Below, in pieces: positions 27,701 through 40,307 of a DNA stretch of 64,000 nt. Positions within the stretch are counted from its first letter, which is position 1. Each line of letters starts with the position of its first letter. Source of the stretch: Triops longicaudatus (lineage: Eukaryota > Arthropoda > Branchiopoda > Notostraca > Triopsidae); the NCBI GenBank assembly GCA_022885665.1, contig JAGQDJ010000040.1:395772-459771 (forward strand). Reading direction: 5' to 3'. Position numbers and translations under genes: made by a program. The notes below the pieces were generated by a model. The model saw only the letters and a program-made list of their open reading frames with translations. It did not search any database and was not told the DNA's origin.

Positions 27701-30700
27701 ATCAGCTTGGCAGGGGAACTGTGTTAAAGCCTTATTATCCTCGCTCGACTCGTACAAGGGATTAGCACTTTGGGGACGCATCTGTCAATATCCATAGTGT
27801 ATGTGCCCCCAATGAACTGACTCGCTCTGTATAATGATACATTTGGATTAGCCCTGTGCAGAGTAAACTGCTATATAGCCTCTCATATCACGCGGCAACT
27901 TAGGAAAATTCAAAAATCTATAATGGCTTTTTTTCCCCCTGCGCTGTGTTATGGAGCTTGCAACTAAATGCGTGTGAAGAGGTTTCGTGTTTCCGAGCAG
28001 GTTTTACCGTGTTCTGACACGTATTCTTCGTGAAGGTCTGGGTCAGGCTCGCCAGGTCAAGTGGTAAAACTTGCACTTTCCAGATTTGGGGTTTCGACGT
28101 CACAGTGTAGGCACTGGTATTATGCGAGTAGAACAATACAGTGCATTGTTCCATTCACAGAAGACTTGATTAAATGACCCACTCAGAAGAATACATCTTT
28201 TTTGGCTTACTGGCTTTGTGGCGGGCAGATCCACTAAAGCCATTGTGAACGTTCTTGAAAGTAATGCACTTTTTTTATCTTGTTGAACTGTTCCGTGTGG
28301 TATACAAAGAAGGTACCCGTAAAAGGGACTTACAAAGGGAAACATGAGGGTTAGAGTAATTAATGAAATAAGTCAATCAGACTGGAGTGGCAAAGTGCCC
28401 GACTGCGTGTGACCTCAAGATGGAAGATTTAAAGGTGAAGTGTATAGGTGAAATCTCTTTACGCGGCTCTTTGTCAGCTGTCAGTTGTGTGCATCAGATA
28501 TCGTGTCATTGCGCAAGACGTGGATCTGTGCTTAACAATTGTTATTTGCAATTTTTTTACATCGCTTTTCGTCACCTGTAGCCCGTTTCAATTTGAAGCC
28601 AAAAGTAATGTGAGATAATACTTACTGAAGTACTGGGACTGAATGTAGGGGAGGAGATACTCCAAACAAGCTCCCTCCATTAACCTCCACGGCCTGGTTA
28701 TTTACTAGGCAAATTGCCCTAGGGACTGACTGGAACTTTGCTCCAGCTTTAGAGTGCATGTCGTTATTAGGAAAGCGAAAAGTTTCGGCTCTTGTGTAAA
28801 AGGAAGATCTAGTACAGGATCTTAAGTTGGTTAAGTTGCCTTAATTTCTAGACTTCTCTTGATATATTGACTTCACTGCAACAAAAAATAAACTTTTATT
28901 CTGTTTTAACAGACTAGTTACTCGCAGATGCAGGCACGTTATATTCCGGATGTTCAAGAATTTTTTTGCCGGGCGTTTTTCTTGAATAATACAAATAGGA
29001 TGTTGTTAGCTATTTACTGCTCTTAACTTTTTATATTTTTTTCTCAAGAAAGCCCTTTGCCATCTTAGTCCTAGCTCTCTCGCTGGTTTCTTTTATTTAG
29101 ATTATAATATAAGTTTGGTTGTTTTTCTCGTGGGGAAAACTTGCGTAAAATAAAAAATTACATTAATCAACGCTGAACAATACGAAGAGGCTATTTTTTG
29201 CGTTTTCCAGACTTGCAACTCTTATTTTTTGAAATCGTAGTCTTCACTTACTGGTGTGCTGTTTTTGTCGCAACTTATTTATCACACCTTGTTAGCGCTG
29301 TTAATTTTATAACATTTCGTAGGGTATACGCAAAAATGTCGGAAATGCGGAAGTAACGAAAATTTACGAATTGAAGGCGCATTGTGGCAAAGAACTGTTG
29401 AGAGATCGAACTTCCACAAGGGCTTTGTTGAGGTCGTCACTTCTGTCCTTTCCCAGGCTCGTACTTGGTATATAGCGCAGGATAAGCATCAAGCACTGTC
29501 AGGCATCCTAGCCCAAATCCAGGGACTTTTGCATCCGTTTTATAACCCTCTCAAGCCGCTTACGACCTCTGTCAACGTGACTCCAACTTGCACCCACTGC
29601 ATTTACCGCCTGGTAAAATACCGAGGGAAATATTCCTTAACTAATACTTCCTACGGTCTTTATATTTCCTTTCTCGAGTAAGGCTATCAGGAACCGCCAA
29701 ACGGTTGCCTACATTTTGCGCTGTTTATTAATTACTCCTGTAGAATTTTAGATAAATGTGTGCTAGTTTTCTTGAATGTTGACTACTAATTATGGCTAAC
29801 TTTCCACTTTCGCGCAAAAGTGGTTTCCCAGCGTAGGAATTGACACTTCGGAACTATGTACCTGTTTTAATGGTACCAAACTACATTTTTATGCACGTAT
29901 TATTCTTTGCCAAATGTACGGTAATTAAATGGTACTTCAATTGTAGTTTCTTTTTTAATTTTCTATTTGCGAAAACAATTCTTTACTAAATTAGGACTTC
30001 GATTTTTATGAGAGAAAAAGAATTCACGTTGGCTTCCTCTTTGAGCATAAACATTTTTCATAGCTTGCGCCTGAAGAATATGTAGAAGAAAAAAACTTAC
30101 GAATTGCGTGTGTTGGGAACGTTACTATGTTTGGTCTTGACTGACTGCAGTCTTCGTTACATTCGTCCGAAAACCTAGGTTTCTGTTTTCTGAACTGTTC
30201 CACCTTTTGTTGCACGTGGAGACAGAGCTGGACATGGAAGACAGCTTGCGGTCACGGGTAGGTTTGAATTTCGGCAAGGTGTGGGTGGGGGTGGGGGGTG
30301 ATTTCTGCCATCGACACGCATGTAGGAAGCAATAGACTGAAATACTAAAATGGCGGGCCATTCTTTGCTACGTACGAGGCGATCCTCTCCTCTGTTTGTC
30401 AGGATCGATATCCAATCTCCAATCAGTCCGCCTCTCGCTTGGCCCAGAAGCTTTTTTCGTTACACGAAAGTCGTATAAAGCCCAAAAAAAAGAAGGGAAG
30501 AAAGGTGTAGTTAATTAACGACTACCCATTAAGTCGAACATGGCATTTGGCGTGGTATCGAACTCCAGAGAGTACTTTGGCATTGGGAATTTAACGTGGA
30601 TCCTTGTGTTCATGTAAAAGACACGCGGCGCAATTTATTTCGAGTGCGTCTTCACTAGTTGAAGTCAGTCGATAGTCACATAAGATATAAACCCCTTTAT

Positions 30701-33700
30701 ATTGTCCTGCTTTCGGATTGTCGCGTGATGCACGAAAGGGTTTCTTTAGCTTTCTTTTTCTAGCTAACTGCAGCCTATTTAGGAGTAATGGCGCCAAACT
30801 AGGAGCTTGATGAGATTGGTGTAATTGGTGTTCCAATTTTCGAAAACCTCATTAGGACTTCAGGCACCCGCATAAGTATCCGTCAGAGCAAAAGAAGCAA
30901 TGAAATGCGATTTAAAAGGTGAAAGAAGCTAAAAGCTCATGTAAGTTTGACTCTTTGAGCTTTTGGGGCCAAGTATGTCGAGTCAAACGTATTGGTGACA
31001 AGAGCAGTTTTGAGTACAATTTAAAAGGCAATTTGAGTTGTATGGAAGCCGTGCTCGAAGAAAGAAACGGGCTGGCACAGTTTAGCTGGGAAAAGTCGAA
31101 GTTTGAATGCCAAAGCGAAGAGAAGAAACTGACGAAAGCTGTTACCATAGCAGCATGTAGATGAGATGGAAAAAGGGAAGTAAAGCACGAAAACCTTTAA
31201 CCTGGTCAAAAGACGTATCGAATTGCATTGAAAACCAGGCGTAGGCACGGTAATGGATGCAAGCTCCTTCAGCAACGTCCACCGGAACATGAATTGAGTT
31301 TTAGCAACGCCTCCGGGGGAGAATCGTTTGTTTGGCAGCGGAGCTTTTTAGCTAAATAACTTAGCAATTTCGGCTGCTTGTACTGGTCTTGCATGTAATA
31401 AGGCACAGCGTTCTAGTCGAACTTACGGCCTTTTAGTACAGAGTTCAAAGAAAACAAGAAGACGCACAAGTGTTGAGAATTTTCTCCTATGCAAATTTTG
31501 TCTGTTTTTGGGGGCTGGGTGTCCATCTGAAACACTCTGGGGGCAGATGTTTCTCATTCTGGCCGGACTATAAAACGAGGCAGGATATTTTGTTTTTGTG
31601 TGTTTTGTAGAGAAAACTCCGTAGTTGGAAAGGCGTTGATTTGGATGGCTAGAAAAAAAGAACGTCCTCGTACACACACGAGAGCGATAAAGAGCAGCGG
31701 TGTGTGACGTGTTTGAAAGCAGACGTTGGAAGTTGTTAAATTAGACTGACTTGTATGGTGTGCAGTAAAAGACGCGGGGTCGCGTGGGAAGAAAAGAAGG
31801 TTGAAATTGTTGACGTGTTATATGCAAGACGGAACACATGGCTTCCAAGTTCTTCTTTTTATGCGGGGGAGCTTCTTTGTTGAATATTTCCGAGTCTTAT
31901 AGCCGATTCGGCTTCTCAAAGTCTTCTTTTGCAAGTCGTGCCGCGTTTACGTTCCTTACCTTTCAACGCCTACTCCCTATTAATAAGGACTCCTCTTTCT
32001 GCGACATTGGGACTTGTACAGTCCTTTTTTCAGAAAAAAAAGCTTAAGTTTCTGGCCAAATTCATGCTATCCAATTGACTTCTATAATAGATCCCTTCAA
32101 GTTTCGGAACGATCCAGTTAAAGGAAGACATACGTGCCCCGAATTCCCATTCTGTTCATTATTCTCTAGAAAATAAGCTTCTTTTGTAGTTGATGGGGGA
32201 GTTGGTGATTCTACGATAGTCGGGAGTATGAGGTACGGTACCAGAAAAAAAAATCACGAGTTTTTGAAGCCCAAGATGGCTCCTGTCAACGGCTGTTGTC
32301 AGGCCAGGGTTGGGGTTACCGAAACACGAGATAATCTGGCCTGACAGGACCTGCAATGAGAAAAGACCCTTGTCAAACACGCCTTAGATAAGAAATGTCA
32401 GTCGTACAAATTGAGGTATATTCATTGGACCTGGAAGTCAATTCAGAACATGCTAGGGACGTAAGAATTTGTATTGGAAAAAATATGAAATATTTTTTTA
32501 GGTAGTATTTAGTATTGGGTTGGTTGCTAGCATTGGAAAGAAATCCAAGTCAGTTTCCCGCTTGTATTAATTTATGTAACGTTTACAAATAGTCCAACTT
32601 TACCAAATTTTCCACGATATAAAAAGACCATGTGTTAGAACTTCAGAAATAAAATCATGTTTGTTACTGGCTGATACTGCTATTCTTTCATAACCATGAA
32701 ATACGATGATTTTTAAGCGAACTTTTGATCGTAGTAGAGCGACATCCTCGGGAACGTGTAACGTGAGTGGCTTAAATGTCATTGGTAACTTGTAATATGT
32801 TAATAATGCCGAGTTAAACAGTTTTGGGGTGACGTGCTGGCCACGCTTTCTTGCTCGCTCCCCATCAAATCTAATTGTGAGAAGATTGGTACGTGTGGGG
32901 TACGCTGCTGCTCTAATATCTGTACCGGTCATGTACGAACGCGAGAAATAGATAGGCCTAATTGACCGAAAAACGTGCAGACGTCGAAGTGTACTAATGC
33001 ACACTATAAATAAAAGACTGCTTTCTCGGCTATTTCTAGTCCACGTATAACTCCATAACTTGAGCACGCTAATTAATAGTATTGTCCGTTAAGTTGAGGG
33101 AATACCTACAGCGCTTACGAGCTGAAATGCGAAAGAGTCGGAGGTGAAATTGATTTTCGTAGAACGTCAGTAGTTTTTGTCGGAACGCAGTTTTTTTGTT
33201 GTCCGACTATGACGTCTTTTATTTACTATACAAAAAAGTGTGGTGTTAATTGAGGGCTTCGCTTTGTGTCGTTTATGCGACTCTGTCTAGAGCAATTAGG
33301 TTTTGGCCTGCGTCCCGGTAGCGGCTCTCCAATTGCCCCTTTTTTTCTGGAACAGTAAAATCCCCAGATACTGTCTGGGTGCATTTCCCTAATTTCCTTT
33401 TCTGGACTGAAAGAAGTTGCAATTACTCGCAAGGCTTTAATTAAAAAAGTTCTCTATATTAGAGAGCATTTTTAGGTTGGCTCATTTTTTTGCGCTTGGC
33501 CTGATTTTCCTCTATGTAATAAAATTGCTAGCACCAAAACGCAAGGTCTCGCTGAGTTGGGAAGTTTCATTTTTCCCTTGTAGTTGAGAACGTTTTCAAA
33601 ACCCAAGAACTGAAAATTTGTTTCACGTACCCAATAGTTCCCGCCCTGTTTCATTTTCATTTGAGGACCAGCGTTGAACAATCTCCATCAATTATTCACA

Positions 33701-34792
33701 AAAGGCATGGAGAAAAAAGATAATGACTTGTGTTAAAGAATAGGAGAGAACTGGAGCTAACGAGACTGTTGAACGAATAAAAGTTTGTAACTTGCCCCTT
33801 TTCTTCAGTGCTCCTTAGTTCATGTAAATTATTACGCGTCAGACACTTAAATCTTGTAATTACTTGTCTTGCCTTTTTTGCAAGCAATTTGTCTCTGAGG
33901 CTTTGCATTCTGCGAGACTAGGAAGTTATTAGAGCAGCTTTTGGCGCCGAGTACAGAAAAGACGTGTCATCGAAGGCAAGGCTCTTGAGATATGAGGAGC
34001 TCAGTACCTGAGCACGTACCGGCAGACAGAATAACGCAGAAAAAATATAAGAAAATCCTTCCAAAAGAGTACTCAACTTTTTTTCTCAACCAGGGTAGAT
34101 CAAGAATTACGCGAGAACTGGTCAGGAATCAACTCTCAAGTTCTTTTTTTTTTCACTTCATCTAGGAGATTTTGTTTCAAGTTTTAGATTTACGATGTGA
34201 TAAATCTGTGTCGTTTCCTAGAGTCTTCACCCTTGAGTCACTTGGAATTTTCTAAACAATTGCTAAAAAAAGCGGCTGGAGTACCAAATTGACAAGGGGA
34301 AATGTCTTGATTCGGTTAAAAGTTGAGCTTCTCCACCCATAGTGTCTTTTTCTCTCTGTGTCGTGCTCATTTTCAACTTCTGACACTGCTTTAGTACACT
34401 TTAGTGCCCTAGCTGTACTTGGTTGAGTACATGACTGTGTTCGGGTATCCTTCAAGTCGTCATAATACCTTGCGCCTGGCTGACTTATTCAACTTGGTAC
34501 GCTCTCCTATTTGGAAAATACCTACCCAGTGTCCCCCTAAATCAACTACTATTGTGAAAGTGTACGGCAGGTGTCAAGCCAGATTAAAAGTGGAGATTTT
34601 TAATTAAAACTGAGCTTGGCATTTATGGCACGGATATGGGGTCTATATGGTACTGTTAGGATCTGTGTTTGTGCCTAACACACCTTGTAACTTTCATTTA
34701 AAGCTCTCCCTCCCCCCTCCCCCCACGCTTTCCTTTTGCATATTCGTGTAGTGCCGGAAACTAATTTTGGGTGTGAACTTTTTTGTTTACAG

Positions 34793-37700
34793 AATTATTG
34801 CCCATGGGGTCGATAGCAGCCAAGCTGGTAGATTCTTCGACAGGCAACGCGGCCGTAGGAGCTACACCATTTTTCATCAGCGACAGTCAAACAGTCAGAG
34901 CCGAGATTGGGGAGAATGTCCGCTTGCCTTGCGAAGTGGAAGAATTAGGTAAGCTTATTACATTTTACGACTTCGAGAAATACAACACGAATCGTAAAGC
35001 CACTGTGGGGAATCATGTCTTGATTTCGCGTGGGATGTGATTATGGTTTATGGAAGAAAAAATGTAATAAAGGTTTTTGTTCAAAGGAAAACTTTTAAGA
35101 CACTTTGCTTGCTAAGCCTACAAGAGCTACAGAGAAAAGGGAAGGAAACGGAATAAAATGAGTCGGGACTAAATTGTGTTGGTTAGAAAAATTAGTTTGG
35201 GGGATAGTTCGTTGCATGGAAGACAACACAAGAAGTCGCAATTGTTTTTTTGGATGCCTTTTTTATGCGTGTTGCTTTGCCTAATATTGTGGTTCACCAA
35301 TTCATGAATAATTCAGCGAACCCCAAAAAAGAAAAGAAAAAAAACTCCCAAGTTTATCCTTTTCTCTTGTACACGTTATGAAGGAAAAGCAATGATGGTA
35401 TGTTGTCAAGAATCATATGCTGTCTCGGAGAGCTTCCTGAAAAAAAGTACCGGGAGGTAAAAAAAATACACAATCAAATTAGGGCAGACATAGTTCGGTA
35501 TCACTTTCTTGTTTTTTTTGACAATTCTCTGCTACCTTTGATATTTATGTGTAGCACCTTAAAGCCGCGACAGTCAGCAAAGTGAAGGAAAAAATCAACA
35601 CACTCGTTTGGTATTCAAATGAAGACGATCGGACAGAAGAGTTCTTTCTGCATTTTTATGTTTCTTCATTTTTATTTTTATTTTTTAAATAAAAGAACGT
35701 ATTTTTTGTCTTCATAATATACGAAACTTGGATTTTTGCGAGTACTTTTGGGATAGAGGTGCAACTCTAGTTCGAAAGGATCTCTTTTCGCTCGTTAGTC
35801 AAATTTTAATGAACTCATTAGTTTTCAACGTAAACTAATACGCGCTGTAATGCGGTCTTTTACGAGATGCAATAGTAATAGATTTTTTTAAAAAAAGGAT
35901 TGCTGACATTTTTATTTAGACACGAAGAAGTTTCGGTGGTTTCTGATTTGTTTTCATTGTGGAATTTTTAATCTAGGATCATATATCGTTCTGTGGAAAA
36001 AAGGCGGTCTTGTGTTGACTGCGGGTTCGTTAATGATCTCACGTGACGAGCGTTTTCGATTGGTGGATGGGTATACATTGGAAATCCATCGGCTACGATC
36101 CCAAGATTCCGGCGAATACACGTGCGAGATAAACACGAGTCCACCCATGGGGCAAACTGTCACTTTGGACGTACTAGGTAATTACTCACTGAGTTTCGCG
36201 CATGTTAATTTAGTTTCTTACAAAGGAACACAAATCTTGAGCGAAAGGACCTACCTCGTAACTTGTTGCTTTATTGATTTCGTCTCATTGTAACAGTACC
36301 TCCGACGGTGAAAGCATTTCCTACAGAAGGACGACTCACGGTGAAAAAAGGCGAAGTGGTGTCCTTAGAATGCGTCGCGGAAGGCAACCCAGTACCAACC
36401 ATTACTTGGACCAGATCGGTGAGTTCTACGTTCTTTTAGCATAATTGAAGTTACGCATACGTTACGTGGCCTTCCTAACGAAGAGCGAATACGCTGTCCT
36501 GATGTTTGATTAATCTGGTTTGGGTATTTCATTTGAGGGTGTAAAAAAATCGACGAGAATAACATATCCGCAATTCCGAGCCAAATCTTTGCAGTTAAAT
36601 AGTGCGATACCGTCGTAGGTGTCTTAGTATATGCAAATCAGCAATAGTTAAGCACAGTTATATCGTAAGTTTTTAAATCAGGTTTAAAATGATTATTTTT
36701 CCAAGCATTTTTGGTTTTATCTTACGTGGTGAAAAAACCGTCGTGTTATCAGCTTGTTTAAAATTTGTTAAGTTCAAATAAATCCGCGTAAATAATTTAC
36801 GTAGTCTTGTATACTTACGTTGTTGCCGTGGAAGCAACAGTATAAGCCGCATGAAGCACGCAGGATATATTAGGTAGTCCAACAAGTTCGTGCACAAAGT
36901 GATCAACGGGGGAAATTTCTATTTTGCTTTATCGAAAAATACAAGGTAACAAAAAAGCCTTATCTTTTTCTATCATGTCTCCTATCGTCCTCTTTGTTTC
37001 AGTGGCCCGTCGAATTGTCCAAGTTATTCAGGGTTCTACTAAGTAACGTTAGTCTGATTAAAACAGTTGAAATCACCCAGACAGTGGTCTGCCTTTTGGC
37101 GCTATTTTTATTGTCGGCGTCGGTTAACTGGTCATTGAAAGAACAAAATTGTTGATAAATGGGTAGCGCGGGAGTAGGATATATTCTTCATGACAGAAAA
37201 CTTCACAGTAGGCCTGCTGGACCATCATTTGGTGCCTTGTGCAATTCTGGACAGCGTTCTGAAAGACAACAATTGTAGTAAATCGTTTATAGAAGATTTA
37301 ACAGCTCAAACGCTTTAAATCGGGTGCACATGAAGTCTAATAATGACCAAACTTTTAGTCAATTTTGTTGCGGAGATTTCGAACTGCAATTTTACGCTAA
37401 AAAAGGGACGTTTCATTAGGAATGCGGATCAGGATTGACCAAGAGGTAGAATGTTCGAAAAACGTGTTTTGAACTGGTTTTCAAACATCGTAGCTTATTT
37501 AAGGTTATTAAATGTTCCCTACTTTTGTACGGAAAATTTTTAGATCAATTCTACACGCCACGTTGTTTTAGGGAGATATTTTCCTTTGAAAATAGAACTA
37601 TCTTTCAGTCTTTTATAAAAGATGCATAATCCCGGAAATTGATGTTTACATATTAAAGAACGAACGTTTCTCTTGTGATAAATTCCAATTGAAAAAATAT

Positions 37701-39169
37701 TGGATTCCCAAGTAGCTTTTACACAATCAATAGTTATTTTCGTTGGCAAGCAGCGTAATATATTTTTAATCCGCTTTTGTTGCTTATTATTTTTTAAGGT
37801 TCAGTGAAACTTTTAAGTCCATGGAATTACGGGTCTTAAATTTTCTTTTAAATGTAGAAACGGCTACTGCCTAATGGTGCTGATAGTGTCGAAGGAGGAT
37901 CACTACCGTTGGGACCGGCCGGTAGACATCACGCAGGCAAATATATTTGCACTGCAGACAATACGGTGGGAGAACCAGTGGAAGCGTCGGTGGAAGTTCA
38001 CGTGATGTGTAAGTACCTTTGATTCATTATTTTTGCAAACTGGTACTTGGAAAAATCAATTGCACATCCTTTTGACTTAAATCTCTAATAATTTGTTTAG
38101 ATTCACCGGATATTGAAGTCGAGCGAAATTGGATTCATGCCGGAGTTGGCAAAGAAGCTTACCTGACCTGTTCTGTCCATGCAGAACCTGCTGCCAGTGT
38201 AAGTGTATTTTTACTTATAAATATTTTCCATCAGACCTAAAATGGGAATACTTGCTTTATTCCAGGTCTTGTGGTACAGGAACGATCGAATCATAGTACC
38301 TAGTGACAACCGAATCATGGAAACTTCAGGCGACAAGCACACGTTAATTATTCGTGAAGTAATGGACCATGATTTTGGTAATTATTCCTGCGTCGCGGAT
38401 AACAGTTTAGGAAAGGCTCAGCAAACCGTTGAACTCTCAGGTAGATAATTAGCTGTTTTTCACGATCCCTAAGCAGTTTTATGTATACTTTAACCGAGAG
38501 GGGTGGGCTTTAACGCATTTTATATTTTCGTTTAGGGAGACCAAACCGAGCTATCTTTAGGAGTGATCCGGTGGGTAGATTCCGTGATTCCTACAACTTA
38601 ACCTGGACGACAGACAGCTACGCGCCAATTGAAAGCTTTCGGCTAATGTTTAGGAAATTAGAAGTGAGACAGGCGGAAACTTGCAAGCTGCAGTTGCTTA
38701 TGTTAGTGTTTTTCCCTCCTTTTTAGATGAACGACACTTACGAATCAGCAGGTATCTGGAGCTCAGTCATGATTCCCGCCGAGCCTTACAGTGCCGCAAC
38801 GCACGTCCAGTCTTACAATATTCATTACTTGGACGCCGCGTCGGTTTATGAAGCTGTAGTGCAAGCGAAGAACAAGTACGGCTACAGCGATCCGTCCGAA
38901 CTCTTCCAATTTTATACCTTGGGCTCCGAATTCGTCCCCCTTAAAGAGCTAGAAAGCAGTGACATTTCAGGTAGTGAAACTTCTTAAGATGAGCTGTTAT
39001 CATTTGTCGTATTGTACCGATAGAGAGCTGTTTTATTGATAGCCTTGATTTTTTTTTTCTTTTAGAAATGGCGGCTGATGGAATGAAGCTCGATAGTTCG
39101 GCAAACGTTCTACAGCCCTTCAGTATATTATTGATGATGTTTTCGATGTTATTACTGCCGCTTCTATAA
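34793..39169 (+). CDS. Klingon/Wrapper-like GPI-anchored Ig/FN3 cell-adhesion protein (5' exon missing)
   Basis: Nine exons join in frame: 34793-34948, 35977-36177, 36297-36418, 37858-38008, 38101-38198, 38266-38440, 38536-38663, 38727-38970 and 39066-39169. They give 458 residues plus stop. Ig1 has LPCEV, VLWKKG and DSGEYTC; Ig2 has LECVAEGNP, ITWTR and AGKYICTADN; Ig3 has LTCSVHAEP, VLWYRN and DFGNYSC. An FN3 domain follows, with YNLTWTTDSYAPIESF and YEAVVQAKNKYG. The last exon ends in a hydrophobic tail (FSILLMMFSMLLLPLL) after small residues, as in a GPI signal. Three Ig plus one FN3 plus GPI is the layout of insect Klingon and Wrapper, which act in neuron-glia and photoreceptor adhesion. 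The Ig2-Ig3 linker (SPDIEVERNW) is also typical of the lachesin/Klingon group. The first exon begins mid-codon and no signal peptide is visible, so the 5' end is missing. A poly(A) signal lies at 39850. Klingon versus Wrapper orthology is not settled. Confidence 0.9.
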
Positions 39170-39849
39170 AAGGTACCACTATCGATCCTGTCCGCTACCA
39201 TTTTATTACTTTGATGCTATAGTACCAACATTGAAGAATGGTATTCTTACTTGTCATTACTTTTAACAGGTTTGTTGGCCAGCCCCTTCAACTCCCTCCT
39301 CGTCATTTCTTTTCCCATTTTAAGTCGAAGAAAATTCTTTTGATCAGCTCACGGTGGAGAGAATGAAACACAAAACAAACAAAAAAAAGATATAACGAAA
39401 AAAGTCAATGAGCTCTGTGGACATTTTACCAAGGAATACAACGGACCAAGACTGTAGAAAATTGAAACGGCGAAAAAGAAACATGGGTGTGTATTGTAGT
39501 GTGGGATAAAATCACCCGTTTCTGTTCATAAATACTGTAGGCGAAAATTATTTCGTACATGTCCTGTTGCATGCTTCAGTCATGCCAACAGAAGCAAACC
39601 AGGGATGAACATTAGAATTAGAAGAACTAAGGCCCTCCAAATTTGCTTTGGTGTTCGCAGCTATAAAAGAAAAACTGTTTGTAGTATCATTGTCAGCTTT
39701 CACATAGGTCGCCTCTACCGTTTACGGTCGTTGGCTAGTTCCTGTCATTCATTTAATTTCTCCAATGTATTACTCTGAATACTCGTAGCCAACCAAACGG
39801 TTGTTGACACACACGGTGTTTGCTTTTATATGCTGGTGTTAAGTCAGCA

Positions 39850-39855
39850 AATAAA
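39850..39855 (+). terminator. candidate poly(A) signal of the Klingon-like gene
   Basis: This is a canonical AATAAA hexamer about 680 nt after the stop codon at 39167-39169. It is the clearest one before the convergent ENPP gene. Usage is inferred. Confidence 0.45.
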
Positions 39856-40092
39856 CAAGACAAAAAGTCTATTCGTGCGTGTGAGGATAAAAGTGTGACG
39901 TTTAGAAAAAATGCTGCTTTGTACTGCGCCGCTGTTTGCCTGGGACAAGTGTATCTGCCTTAACTTGTATGATCGTGAGCAGCCCTTCCATTTTTTTCTT
40001 CTTTTTTTTTAGACCTGTAAGTCACTACCAGAGTACTAGCAACGGACTGATGTATTTGTGTTAGTTACTTAAACGAGTCAGACTTCGAGAAT

Positions 40093-40098
40093 TTTATT
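40093..40098 (-). terminator. candidate poly(A) signal of ENPP gene A
   Basis: The minus strand reads AATAAA 210 nt downstream of the ENPP-A stop codon at 40310-40308. Usage is inferred. Confidence 0.45.
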
Positions 40099-40307
40099 CT
40101 TACACTCAAGTTGCGCTATTTGACGAGAAAGTTTGCTTGTGATTATTTAATACTCAATTTCCTTGTACCGTACTTTACTCGACCCCTTAACTTTTTCCCT
40201 GACGAACAAACTGCTCTGGTATGAGTGAACTCGAATTACAAAGATCTGTGAAGAAGAAATTGAGATATTTACTTCCTCATGGGTAACTAATACACTTGAC
40301 AAGATTT

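Larger units (their letters stand above)
1..34792. other. gene-free region, probably intergenic plus long 5' intron
   Basis: I see no supportable exon in this stretch on either strand. The longest open frames (155 codons on the minus strand near 32.6-33.1 kb, 148 codons on the plus strand near 21.1-21.5 kb) match no family I know and have the composition of translated non-coding DNA. There are no tRNA boxes, no long tandem arrays and no transposase domain. The first clear exon at its right end starts at codon position 2 after a normal acceptor, so the start codon and signal peptide of that gene must lie further left, inside this region or beyond the window. In sampled lines the plus strand is richer in G than C, which would fit plus-strand transcription. 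That is inference. Confidence 0.6.
39170..40307. other. convergent 3' intergenic region
   Basis: This stretch lies between the stop codons of two converging genes. It holds the presumed 3' UTR of the plus-strand Klingon-like gene, with AATAAA at 39850, and that of the minus-strand ENPP gene, with AATAAA on the minus strand at 40093-40098. Nothing else is recognisable. Confidence 0.6.

Noticed and set aside
32600..33067. 155-codon minus-strand open frame, the longest in the left half
   Set aside because: It has no recognisable motif and no splice context, and its Arg/Ser/Leu composition is like random translation.
35954..36163. 69-codon minus-strand frame inside the Klingon-like gene
   Set aside because: It is antisense to the Ig1 exon, which has clear domain residues on the plus strand.
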